Shown here one piece after another: positions 22,301 through 31,335 of a stretch of DNA of 64,000 nucleotides. The notes below the pieces were generated by a model. It was not told where the DNA came from. It did not search any database and saw only the letters and a program-made list of their open reading frames with translations. Position numbers and translations under genes: made by a program. Origin of the DNA: Stichopus chloronotus (Eukaryota > Echinodermata > Holothuroidea > Aspidochirotida > Stichopodidae). The stretch lies in the NCBI GenBank assembly GCA_021234535.1, contig CM037830.1, forward strand, positions 22,809,116 to 22,873,115, in the 5' to 3' direction. Numbering within the stretch: the stretch's first letter is position 1; each line of letters starts with the position of its first letter.

Positions 22301-24814
22301 GAATTTTGCAGCACAGTCAAATACTACTCGAACCCTTTCAGGCTTCATCGGGTGCTTGACAGGATGGTGAGGCAGATACCATACTGGTCCTACTCCGGTC
22401 TTCTGCTGGTCTTCTACCTCCTTCGCGTATCCTTTGTCTATGTAGTCGTTCATTGTCTTCTTGTACTGTTCATAGAGTATTTCATCTCTCTGCAGTCTTC
22501 CTTTAAGTTGACGGAGCCTTGAGTGGGCGAACTGGTAGTTGTCAGGAAGTGTCGGAGGGCTATGGCGCCATGGCAACCCTATCTGATAGTGACCTTCAAC
22601 CAGTCTCGCTGTTTCTTCCATAATAGTAATGGCTTTCTTGTCCTCTACTGAAAGACCAAATCCTTCCTTACATTCTTCAACATCGTAGTCCAGTTCCCAA
22701 AATCTTCTCACCTGAGAGTGGAGTTCATCGTCTAACGAGATGTTATTCACCTGAAAGGTGTCTTGTTTGGCCTTTGACATGGGACCCATTACTGTCCATC
22801 CGAGGGGAGTTCGTATGGCATATGGTTCCTTCCTACGTCCTCTTCTTTCCTCTAACACCCAAAAGGCTTCAGGCGTATCGCTGCCCACTAGAAGTCTTAT
22901 ATCTGCTTTGTCCGTTGTGTGGAGATCGATCCCCTCTAAATGGGGCCACAAATCGATATCCTCCCTTTGGGGAATACTTCTGTCAGAAATGGGTAAACGG
23001 TTTACTGTCAAGGCCCTTGGAATGGCGATCTCTTCGTCATCGGTCATAGCCTTCACAGTTATGCTGGCTTCCATGCCCTTCATATTTGCCCCAGGATTAG
23101 TAACTGTATTTAAACTGAATGGTTTCAACCTTTTCTTGACACCTAAATCATCTGCCAGGCTTTGCTCACAGAGAGATACATCGCTACCGTCATCAAGCAT
23201 AGCCCAAGTTGTTATCTCTTTGTTTCGATATTTCACTCTTACCTGCAAAACCCTGAGACTTACTTGACGTTTCGTTGTAATAGTCTCGCACTCTATTTGG
23301 TTAGAGTTGACCACTGTCGCTTCTGGTTGACCGGCCCCATTTTGCTGACCAGGCGTCGGTTGAGTGGACTCAGAGCTTGACTTTCTTTCTGAATGTAGCA
23401 ATGTGTGGTGCTTACCGTTACAGTCTTCTTTCTTACATCGCACTTGCGACCTGCAGGCCCTAGCAGTGTGTGATTTCTTCAGACAATTGAAGCAAAGGCC
23501 CTTCTGCTTTACAAGTGCAAGCCTTTGTACTAAAGATTTCCGCTTGAAATCCTGACAATCCTCTAAGTTGTGCTCTGCGTCGCACAACTGGCACGTCTTC
23601 TTGTTTAGTGTTTCACAGGTGTCTTGAGTAGAAAATGTGGCCCTAATTTCCTTGCTCTTCCTGGACATTGCTGTTGACTTGGGTGGCTTCTGAGATCTGC
23701 CCACATGTTTACCATATACATTGCCGGCTACCTTTGCCTGTTCTTCAACGAATCCTGTCATGTGGGAAAAGTTAGGCCTCGTCTGGGCTTCCATCAGGTC
23801 GTAAGCCACCTTGGCCCATTTGGATTGTACATGTACAGGTAACAACTCTTGAACCTTCAGCAAGTTATCAGTGGCACTCATGTCTGCCGTGTAGCCCATC
23901 TGCGATAGTGTCATTTGGCAGCGTCTCATGTCTCTTGCTAAGTCCCACAGGCCGTCGGAGTCACTGGACCTAAGGGGGTTGCGATTTATTACTTTGTTAA
24001 TGTGTGCCTGAGCGACAACATAGCTGCGGCCGAACTGATCATACAAAATTTCTCTAGCACGCCTATATCCCAAAGCTGGGTCTAGCAGGATGCAATTCTC
24101 AATGGCAGCATGTGCTTTACCTGTGCAAAACTGAATCAGATATGATAATGTTAAACGGTCATCATTTAAACGCTTAGCAATGTTTACTTCAAAATTATTA
24201 ATAAAACCCCAATAGTCTATCGGGTCCCCAGAAAACCTGGGAATATCTGGTTTGGGAAGGTTCATAGACATTAACATTGCATCTTGCAGTAAGGGCTGAT
24301 AATTAAGACTAGGCCTATTATCATTCACTTGCACCACATTATTATTATTATTAATGTGCGTCTCGCCAGGCACTCGCGGATCGGTTACAGTACCAGCTTC
24401 TGGAAAATTGTTTCCAATGTTCTGGCACCATTCTTCAGTTCTCCCGAGTAGGTCAAGTTGTTCTTGTACTTCGGCTGGTATTGCTTGTGCATCGGTGGGA
24501 CCGTTGTCTTGGGCATTGACTTCCTCTTGCCACATAGCAGCTTCAATGTTCGCATTTTCCACCTCGCTGTCTATTTTCAACTGTTCAATTTCTTCATTGA
24601 GCTCGAACTGCTTTCTTCGTAACTCCCTTTCTTTCATGGCTTGATCCTTCTTTCGTTTCGCCAGCTCTTGTTTCACCCTTGCTTCTCTGAGTCGTACACT
24701 TGATGCTCTACTTTTTCCAGATGAGTGGGACAACAAAGAAGACTTCGATTCATCATCCCCTGGTAGCTTGGTCTTAGATGCTTCAAGTAGCCTGGACTCC
24801 TGGCCTTGCTCCAT
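19388..24814 (-). CDS. gag-pol: BEL/Pao Gag-Pol polyprotein, intact
   Basis: This 1808-residue frame has no stop or shift. It holds everything needed for particle formation, reverse transcription and integration. A charged, probably coiled-coil N-terminus (about 40-80) precedes the capsid-like region (about 180-370). CX2C-type knuckles follow (CQLCDAEHNLEDC at about 408, CFNCLKKSHTARAC at about 441). The protease site is WAMLDDGSDVSL near 541. RT has ADIEGMF (D~873) and FYVDDCLKS (YVDD~953). RNase H has HVFCDASERA near 1132. The integrase zinc site is at about 1443-1482, with VDYFGPF (D~1516), FSDNGSNF (D~1577) and HMGGIWERV (E~1627), which is the BEL/Pao form. The C-terminal GHWPLG motif is also typical. 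The ATG lies only 16 bases from the LTR. The usual family length is about 1700-1900 residues, so this is complete. Confidence 0.96.
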   Translation of the reverse strand: MEQGQESRLLEASKTKLPGDDESKSSLLSHSSGKSRASSVRLREARVKQELAKRKKDQAMKERELRRKQFELNEEIEQLKIDSEVENANIEAAMWQEEVNAQDNGPTDAQAIPAEVQEQLDLLGRTEEWCQNIGNNFPEAGTVTDPRVPGETHINNNNNVVQVNDNRPSLNYQPLLQDAMLMSMNLPKPDIPRFSGDPIDYWGFINNFEVNIAKRLNDDRLTLSYLIQFCTGKAHAAIENCILLDPALGYRRAREILYDQFGRSYVVAQAHINKVINRNPLRSSDSDGLWDLARDMRRCQMTLSQMGYTADMSATDNLLKVQELLPVHVQSKWAKVAYDLMEAQTRPNFSHMTGFVEEQAKVAGNVYGKHVGRSQKPPKSTAMSRKSKEIRATFSTQDTCETLNKKTCQLCDAEHNLEDCQDFKRKSLVQRLALVKQKGLCFNCLKKSHTARACRSQVRCKKEDCNGKHHTLLHSERKSSSESTQPTPGQQNGAGQPEATVVNSNQIECETITTKRQVSLRVLQVRVKYRNKEITTWAMLDDGSDVSLCEQSLADDLGVKKRLKPFSLNTVTNPGANMKGMEASITVKAMTDDEEIAIPRALTVNRLPISDRSIPQREDIDLWPHLEGIDLHTTDKADIRLLVGSDTPEAFWVLEERRGRRKEPYAIRTPLGWTVMGPMSKAKQDTFQVNNISLDDELHSQVRRFWELDYDVEECKEGFGLSVEDKKAITIMEETARLVEGHYQIGLPWRHSPPTLPDNYQFAHSRLRQLKGRLQRDEILYEQYKKTMNDYIDKGYAKEVEDQQKTGVGPVWYLPHHPVKHPMKPERVRVVFDCAAKFKGVSLNSQLLQGPDFTNKLVGVLMHFRQETVAITADIEGMFHQVKVLPRDADALRFLWWKNSDISNPPEVYKMQVHLFGATSSPSCAGYALRKTVDDNAEEFPADVKQTVLDNFYVDDCLKSVASVEEGKRIIHQLCKLLKKGGFRLTKWVSNNKDVLTVLPPSERAASFIDLDLDHLPIERTLGVWWDMDADVFRFKVFPKDVPLTRRGILSATSSLYDPLGFVAPFVLRAKILLQDLCAAGRGWDEPVEDEELRRWQDWNLELPMLTSVQIDRCYKVAGIKEEKVELHVFCDASERAYAACAYIRNGTDDGQFYCSFVMGKTRLCPLKKLTIPRLELCAAVLAVKLGQIIQEEMKIPSHNTTYWSDSTSVLQYINNESRRFRTFVANRIAKIHELSHKSQWRHIDTSNNPADDGSRGLSANSLGRWLKGPTFLEMEGADWPTGPTILSKDAMKADLKDDPEVKEKQVYVTVLADIVSEMFLRYSSWDHLKRGVAWILRFKKFLMSKTKGTTMTDRKDLTAKELQMAENAIIAHVQRQSFEVEFLGESKGKRNQSSLQKLDPAIRDGLLRVGGRLSKAPIPDDAKHPLILPSDHHVTKLLIVHHHQNVGHSGAGMTWNALRGKYWIIRGGAVVRKTVGNCFKCKKRNSARGEQFMADLPKERVTPDNPPFTVTGVDYFGPFLVKVGRSMVKRYGCIFTCLASRAVHLEISHSLDTDSFIHALRRFINRRGHPQKIFSDNGSNFKSANKELKQNLVTLKKDKVGRFLVQRGIEWEFNPPGASHMGGIWERVIRSVRKILGSLLSEQTITDEALSTLMTEVEAVLNGRPLTPLRMDPMDEEPLTPNHLLLLRGNPNVSPGIFTKEDVYNHKRWRQVQYLSDQFWKRWVKEYLPLLQTRQRWTRPRKNFAAGDLVLVADDHSPRGHWPLGLIVTIYPDKRGYVRQVEVKIGAKYFKRPISKLCLLEANVLRS

Positions 24815-24830
24815 TATAGTTGTAAACTGA

Positions 24831-25708
24831 TGTAGCTACTTCGTAAGCTACGTGTGGTGATATCAGCAGTCGAAACGCGCAAAACAGACAACGACCAACA
24901 ATGTTCTTCTGCTCTTTAATGTTTATTGGATTATACGTGTCTCAACTCAGCAACATTTGCGGAATCAAACGGTTTACTGCAAACATAAAAATTAAGAATA
25001 AAGAAAGTAAAAATAGCAACTGCATGCATTCCATGAATATCACAGACTACTTTTATGACATTCTGCAATAGCCCCCTCTTTAGGGAAATCCCCCTGATCG
25101 TGACCCGATCGTGACCCCTGTGCCCTCCGGCTGCCTAACACAAAATGTCCTACAACCATAACACGCCTTATTTAGCCACAGGGCTCGAACACCTCTCATG
25201 TCGCTTGCAAATGCAACCCTTCTTTGTGACTGATTACTGCTCTTAACATACTTATACATGAACGAACAGGAGCGTACACATGGGCGTTGTTCGTTTAACT
25301 ACACGGTAATACATATAACTCATTCATGCCGAACAATTTAGCCAAGAAACAGGCCAAGAAAACATGCATGAAACTCAGAATATAAATGGGCCTCCCTACA
25401 TGCTTAATAGATTACGTACAAATATCTGATAACAATATGATTTGTCTATGAGGGCCCCGCATGAATGTCAGACTTTTTACTTCGAAGTTTAAGAGTAATA
25501 ACATGCAGTAGTGAGCTAATCATTTGTAGGTAATAAAGTTAGAAACATTGGTAGACTCACCAACTGTCTGATAACCAAGGAGGCAAGGTAAAATCAGGTG
25601 AAATCTTCAAACTATTTTGGAACTTCTTTTTGACGTGACTTATGTCGTAATCGTTCTTATCGAGAGAAACAAAAATGGTGGCGCTGCGCGAATTATCATG
25701 CTGCTATA
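24831..25708 (-). repeat. 5' LTR of the BEL/Pao element
   Basis: This 878-bp LTR is nearly identical to 18265-19142 and is followed by GTGGC (25709-25713). It would carry the promoter for the polyprotein, transcribing leftward. Confidence 0.93.
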
Positions 25709-25908
25709 GTGGCCATCTTATTTTCTTCTGTGATAGTAATATGTAAACAGAGAATGAGCATGTACAGGTAGCAGGTTTTACAAGGGACAGTGTTATCATG
25801 CAGACAATAGATGTATGACAATAGGTAAGTAGAGGAAGCTTTACCTTTTTTCATAAGTTTTGTATGTCTGTTTCATAGAAATGTAATAACATTTTCCGAT
25901 TTTGCTAG

Positions 25909-26052
25909 GTGATGAGAGTTCCTCTGCAAATGGAAGTAGTGTCACAGACTCGGAGTTTACCAGCTGCTCAGACACTGTCAGTTCCTCTGAAGAAGTCCCA
26001 GTCGTTTCTCCATCAGTATCATCATCAAAGAGTAACATTCACCCACCTGCAT
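25909..26052 (+). CDS. Exon of the recombinase-like gene (Ser-rich)
   Basis: This 144-bp exon runs from acceptor ttgctag to donor GCAT|gtgagc, phase 1 at both ends. It reads GDESSSANGSSVTDSEFT and onward. It is rich in serine and acidic residues and probably disordered. It follows the intron that holds the BEL element. Confidence 0.65.
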
Positions 26053-26504
26053 GTGAGCATTTGCATTTTAAGTTTTCAAGACTAATTAACTGTAAGAAGA
26101 ATACCCTACAACTTTACTCATAAGATACAACAGATACTGTATATTGCCTTCTATTTACATAAGTCTTGCAAACAAACTTTCAATCAATATAGGGACATGA
26201 TGTAAAGAATTGGACTTTTAAAACCATCCATTGTACAGTATGCTTCCTCTATAATATGCATGACAAGATATCACTTATAATTATGAACTAGGCATCAGCT
26301 ACAGCACTGGCTATGCTTGCTGTATATATTTTACAGCAAGAGAAATTCTGTACTGTCTAAATGGTATTTTACGTAAAATTGCAACTAATTGACTGCAACG
26401 TGGTTGCTGCTTGTCCAGTATAATATACATTATTGGAAAGACTTAAATGATATTATCAACTGTTAACATTTGTGAGCAAAATGTTTGTTTACCTATCATT
26501 GCAG

Positions 26505-26582
26505 GTGACATGCGAAGGGGCAAAAAGTCTGATAAGACTGATAAAAATAGAGGGCTAACTGTGAATGTTCCAAACAAGAAAA
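26505..26582 (+). CDS. Exon of the recombinase-like gene (Lys-rich, 78 bp)
   Basis: This 78-bp exon runs from acceptor cattgcag to donor AAAA|gtaagt, phase 1 at both ends. It reads DMRRGKKSDKTDKNRG and ends PNKK. It is basic, so it may be a nuclear localisation or DNA-contact segment. Confidence 0.65.
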
Positions 26583-27112
26583 GTAAGTACTGTACATCAC
26601 TGCTGGTGGCCGATGCTGCCTTTGATTTTGGAGGACACAGGGTTTGCAAACTTGCCCTTCCCAATTACCTAGCTAGCTCCTTACAAGCGATCTGTAGTGA
26701 CACCAGGACTTAAAGGTTGTTGAATTGTCTGAGCAAGTAAAAATTACATCAGACAACTGAAGCAAATCCACTCCCTCTGGAGGTCTGACTGACAAGTGAC
26801 TTTCTTAAGCAAAATTCACCTTTTACCAGTGGTAGCAAGGCCTAGTATTTTGTTGGTATGGTCCTTCATTTTATGCCAAAAATTAATAGAATAGCATTGA
26901 TCTGTTTGGTATGACCTGTAACAATTGATGTTAAATGACAGACTGCTATTAAATGTCTTCTTTCATTATAAACACAATGCAATGAGCAATGTATGTGGTC
27001 TTAGAAGCTGGACCTTGGATTAAGAGTGTGTACTGTATCTTTAAGTATCTGATAATTCTCTTTTAAGTATAATGGACAAAACTATCCACTAAAAATAAAA
27101 CTATCTTTCCAG

Positions 27113-27190
27113 AAAACCTGCATGCAGTGTCCACAGAAATGTCTCATAAGAAGAGGACTAAATCTGCCACAACATCACCAGCAAAGAAAA
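27113..27190 (+). CDS. Exon of the recombinase-like gene (Lys-rich, second 78 bp)
   Basis: This is another 78-bp phase-1 exon (acceptor tttccag, donor AAAA|gtaggt). It reads NLHAVSTEMSHKKRTKS and ends SPAKK. Its equal length, phase and basic end resemble the previous exon, so an exon duplication is possible. Confidence 0.65.
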
Positions 27191-27417
27191 GTAGGTTCAA
27201 TAAATTAAAAGCCATACTAATGATGGTTAGAAATTTTGCACCCTTACGTACACTGAGCTTTATATAATAAACAACAGAGATTTGGCCAAAGAGCTTTACA
27301 TTAACAAAAACTCTGTGCATGTTTCCCTCATGGAAATGCCTTAATTAGTTTCGATGAAAGAGAAACTTATGCGATAGTGATGGCATGTGTATGAGTGTGT
27401 GTGTGTTTGTGACACTA

Positions 27418-28330
27418 AGCTTGTGTGCACGATATCTCCACATAGGAATGTTGGATGCTGTTGATAGTTAATATGTAAGTTTGCCATATTGAGAGGAAGA
27501 ACCCTATTGGTTTTGGTAGAGGTCAAAGGTCATCTGGGGTCACCAGAGGTCAAATAGAGAAAATCTTGTGTGCACGATATCTCCAGACAGGAATGTTGGA
27601 TGCTGTTGATATTCGGTATGTAGGTTTGCCATATTGTGAGGAAGAACCTTAGTGTTTTTGGTAGAGGTCAAAGGTCATCTGGGGTCACCAGAGGTCAAAT
27701 AGAGAAAATCTTGTGTGCACGATATCTCCAGACAGGAATGTTGGATGCTGTTGATATTCAGTATGTAGGTTTGCCATATTGTGAGGAAGAACCTTAGTGT
27801 TTTTGGTAGAGGTCAAAGGTCATCTGGGGTCACCAGAGGTCAGGCAGTGAAAATCTTGTGTGCATGCTATCTCCAGGTAGGATTGATGGATACTCTTCAT
27901 ACTTGGTATACAGGTTTGCCATATTGAGAGGAATAAGCCCATCATTTTTGGTGGAGGTCAAAGGTCATCTGGGATCACCAGAGGTCAAATAGTGAAAACC
28001 TTGTGTGTGCATTATCTCTAGTTAGGAATGATGGATGCTGTTGATACTTGGTTTGTAGGTTTTCCATATTGAGAGGAAGAACCTTATTGTTTTTGGCAAA
28101 GGTCACCTGGGGTCACCAGAGATCAAATAGTGAAAATCTTGTGTGCGTGATATCTCCAGGCAGGATTGATGGATACTCTTCATCATTGGTGTGTAGGTTT
28201 CGCATATTGAGAGGAAAAACCCTGTCTTTTGGGCAGAGGTCAAAGGTCATCTGGGGTCACCAGAGGTCAAATAGTTAAAAACCTTGTGCACATGATATCT
28301 CCAGATGGGCGTGATGGATACTCTTGTACT
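27418..28330 (+). repeat. Imperfect tandem array, about 145-bp units, with DR1 motifs
   Basis: About six units carry the recurring landmarks cttgtgtgcacgatatctcc, ggatgctgttgatat and gaggtcaaaggtcatctgggg. The first four DR1 sites are spaced exactly 145 bp apart; later units are shorter and more diverged. The array fills part of the intron between the exons ending at 27190 and starting at 28710. Similar degraded units seem to occur near 32440-32640 and 33010-33080. Confidence 0.85.
27520..28249 (+). promoter_or_regulatory. Five perfect DR1 nuclear-receptor motifs
   Basis: AGGTCAAAGGTCA occurs at 27520-27532, 27665-27677, 27810-27822, 27955-27967 and 28237-28249. Two AGGTCA half-sites one base apart form the consensus for RXR heterodimers, HNF4 and COUP-TF type receptors. 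A sixth unit near 28098 keeps only one half-site. Sequence match alone does not prove binding. Confidence 0.5.
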
Positions 28331-28709
28331 AAATGTAAGGCATTTTAACACATGGTATGAAACCTTATCTTCTTGAAATATGACAGGCACAAGGTTTTCA
28401 GTGTTTTCCCAGTGTTTCACCTCAGGTGATGACCTCAAACCCTTGATTCTTAGTGTTAGAGTTGTATTTGAGAAACAAGCTTAATAAAGAAACTGTAATG
28501 AGTACATCGAAACTACAATGCATTTTTGCATTCTGGTTTACTTTTATCAATACCGGTATGTTGATTTTCTAACTGCTAGCTCATGTCAGTTACCTTAATA
28601 CAGTCATATAAAGATTCATGTAACAACTTCTCCAAGGATGTTGCCTTCTGGTGCTATATTGTACCATTTCTCATATTCAATAAAGTGATACATTTTTTGT
28701 TTGACGCAG

Positions 28710-28805
28710 AGAGAAAGTATATCCAGTGGACGACTTCTGAAGAAAATGAAGTAAAAAACTATTTCAGAAATTTCATTGAGGGCAGATCTAATCACAAACT
28801 ACCAC
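28710..28805 (+). CDS. Exon of the recombinase-like gene (SANT-like domain, first part)
   Basis: This 96-bp exon runs from acceptor gacgcag to donor CCAC|gtaagc, phase 1. It reads RKYIQWTTSEENEVKNYF and ends HKLP. The tryptophan and acidic pattern, followed by an LPRKREVE-type start in the next exon, recalls a C-terminal domain I remember from multi-copy fish and invertebrate proteins of this sort. Its likely role is DNA or protein binding. Confidence 0.68.
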
Positions 28806-29812
28806 GTAAGCTGTGTATTGTGTAATTCTTGCTCTGTTGTACTCTCTTTGCCAGTACCTTCCCTGCAGCATATGAAATACACCAATTTGCACTCTTACAA
28901 GTATGGGGTTATGGAACTGGGCTGGAGAGTCAGAACCATGAGTCTCGATCCACAGTGAACTACACCTGTTGCACACTAGCAAAACAACTAGCCCAGTATT
29001 ATATATCTCTCAATTCCTTCTCTGGTAACTAGCTGTCACCATATTGTGACATACATTTCCATGCCAGCTGGATGGGGATTAAGCCAGTCCGATCCTGTAT
29101 AGGCCTTCTCTTGTTTAGTTTAATACATTTAGCATCACTGGCTGATGTAAGAACTTTGGCACATGTCATTTTCATTTACTTACTCCTGATCAGCAAACTG
29201 CAACGTGCAAGTCAGTTTTACCATGAAGTTTCAGAGCTTCATGGTTTCAATGTGACCAAATCATCATTAAAGTTCCCTGTATTCATTCAAGCAAGCTAAT
29301 ATAATTTGTTTCATATGTAAACATGCATGATAACATTTTACCTTAGCCTCTTATTTATTGGATAAACCCTTACATACTTTTTACATGATATACTCCAGTC
29401 CTATTCTTAATGGTTGGGTGACATGAAAATGACATTTTGGAGTATTGGGTGCATTAAGCATTGAAAATATTTAAAATATTCATAAATTTCATCCAAATCC
29501 CTCAAAGATTGACTAATGTACAGGAAAATCAGTGTCTCACAGCTGTATTATGAATAAATGGCATTGGCTGAGTATGCAAATTTATGATGTTAAGAAGTAG
29601 ACTCCTATGATATGTCTTATGTTAATCCTTTGTATATGTAACCTTTATTTCAAGGACATTTGAGAATTTAATATCCCCAGAGGGTTTTGTTTTGGAAGCC
29701 TGTATTTTCCTCTTCAAGAATATTGATATCACTTACCAATTGGAAACTCATTAACTAAGGGGCAAAATGTATAGGATTAATAAAAGAAATACTGACACTG
29801 TATAACGCTCCA

Positions 29813-30351
29813 CATAGGGTGATTTTGGTCCCTGTAATGGTGGGGCAGAATTTTTGTGTGGAGAACCCGACCTATGTATGGGAATTTCCGGGTCTGGATT
29901 CTTTCACCACTTACACAGAGATTGACTGCCTCAGGCAGAAATTACACGCTTGGGCTGGCCCAGTAACTTCGGTCAATTACCACTGCAATCTTAGCTGGGA
30001 TATTGGTTACTCCATCACCACACAAGTAGGGCTGTTTCTGGATGTTTATAGTCTACATCCTAGTTTGTGTTCTGCATGCTTTTCAATTAATCATGGTAAA
30101 CTCTCTTAAGATTTCCTCACTTTCTGTGCAGAAATAAGACAACAAACTGATAAGAGAAGGAGAACAAGGAATTTGAGTAAGAGCTTAGAAGCTAAAGTTT
30201 CACACCATTTCACCCCTGTGAGGAGAAGGCTAGGGATGATGTTTATTGCCTAATTGCCCATGAACTGGAAAGATGTTATCACAGTGAAGGTTATTGGAGT
30301 GAAAAAAAAAAAATCTTGCCCCATGACTACTGGGGACAGAATCACACTATG
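29813..30351. mobile_element. MITE copy C, in the last intron
   Basis: This 539-bp copy has the same CATAGGGTGATTTTGG start and ...ATCACACTATG end. It is more diverged than A and B and lacks a short internal block (the aaacaaag to cacacaattac part). It lies in the same orientation. No clear target duplication was seen. Confidence 0.85.
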
Positions 30352-30623
30352 ACGTCATCTGTTTTTCATTTTTCTCAAACTTTGAAAGGCAATCTCAAAA
30401 ACGGTAAAAGATAAACAAAATTCCAAAGGATTTTCACTCAGGGCTTTACTTTGCAACTTCTGAATGAAGGGTGTTCTTTTCTAGAAGTGTGTCACACAAC
30501 CTTTAACACAATTCTAGGAAGAACTAAGTAACTACCTGGTGCTTGATTGTCTTTCTGCTATATACGTAAGCTTTGATGGATTCATGCATGTATGCATTTC
30601 TTATTTGTTCTTTTTTCATGCAG

Positions 30624-30769
30624 GCAAAAGGGAGGTAGAAGACTACCTAAAAGGATCCCAATATGTGTCGTACGACTGGAAAACAGTCAAGAATAAAGTG
30701 ATGAACGAAGCAGCCAAAGCTACAAACAAAGTCAAACAAAGAGAGCTGAGCATGGGAATATCTGTTTAA
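30624..30769 (+). CDS. Last coding exon of the recombinase-like gene
   Basis: This exon starts at acceptor catgcag and ends at TAA (30767-30769). It reads KREVEDYLKGSQYVSYDW and ends LSMGISV. It completes the SANT-like C-terminal domain begun in the 28710 exon; the split codon joins cleanly (phase 1). An AATAAA hexamer at 31288-31293 is the nearest plausible polyadenylation signal. Confidence 0.7.
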
Positions 30770-31079
30770 AAGCTTAAGGACCTTATCACATTTGGACAGG
30801 TTAAAGTTCATGATAAAAGTGTCCCTTTTAAAGTCTGTTACATATTATGCTTTGCTTGATTACATGTTAATGAGTCAATAGTCTAAATGCTCTTATAAAC
30901 AATATGAACACATGCATTGCTAGCCTTATTTTGGTGGTTTTGGTCAGTGTTGGATTCTACCTGTCATGTCCCAGTGTCCATCGCACTACAATACCAGTCT
31001 GGGTCTGTTTTGTTTGGGATTTTGATCACATGCAGAGTCTGATCATCTGAAAATTCCTACAAAAACCCTGATAACATCA

Positions 31080-31335
31080 AAAGCAGTTTGGCATATGGTC
31101 ACATGTCAAACTTGTAAAATGATATGTGCCTGTCCAGTCTTTTGACATTCACTCTGCCCACAATGAGGACAAAATTAAGTAGCAAATGCTCCATTTAGCA
31201 AAATCCTTAAATAACTGTGCTACATGTTCATCCTGCACTGGTCTGCCTTGCCTTCACCCTGAGGTGATATTATGTAATCCAGCAGGGAATAAACATGTAA
31301 CAGACTTTAAAAGGAACAGTTTCATCATGTAACTG
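31080..31335. repeat. Dispersed repeat, unsplit copy
   Basis: This is similar to the two halves at 18050-18264 and 25709-25803 that flank the BEL element (shared stretches such as tgtcaaacttgt and the tcatcatg end). It contains the AATAAA that could end the recombinase-like transcript. Confidence 0.5.

Larger units (their letters stand above)
18265..25708 (-). mobile_element. Full-length BEL/Pao LTR retrotransposon
   Basis: The element is 7444 bp on the minus strand. It has 878-bp LTRs that differ at about four positions and a GTGGC duplication at 18260-18264 and 25709-25713. It has one uninterrupted gag-pol frame and sits in the intron between 17509 and 25909 of the recombinase-like gene, antisense to it. 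Intact coding capacity and near-identical LTRs point to a recent and possibly still competent insertion. Odd points: the LTRs end in TA rather than CA, and no ordinary primer-binding site follows the 5' LTR. Confidence 0.95.

Noticed and set aside
26317..26341. Small inverted repeat CTTGCTGTA/TACAGCAAG
   Set aside because: Nine-base arms around an AT loop within an intron are expected by chance in DNA of this composition.
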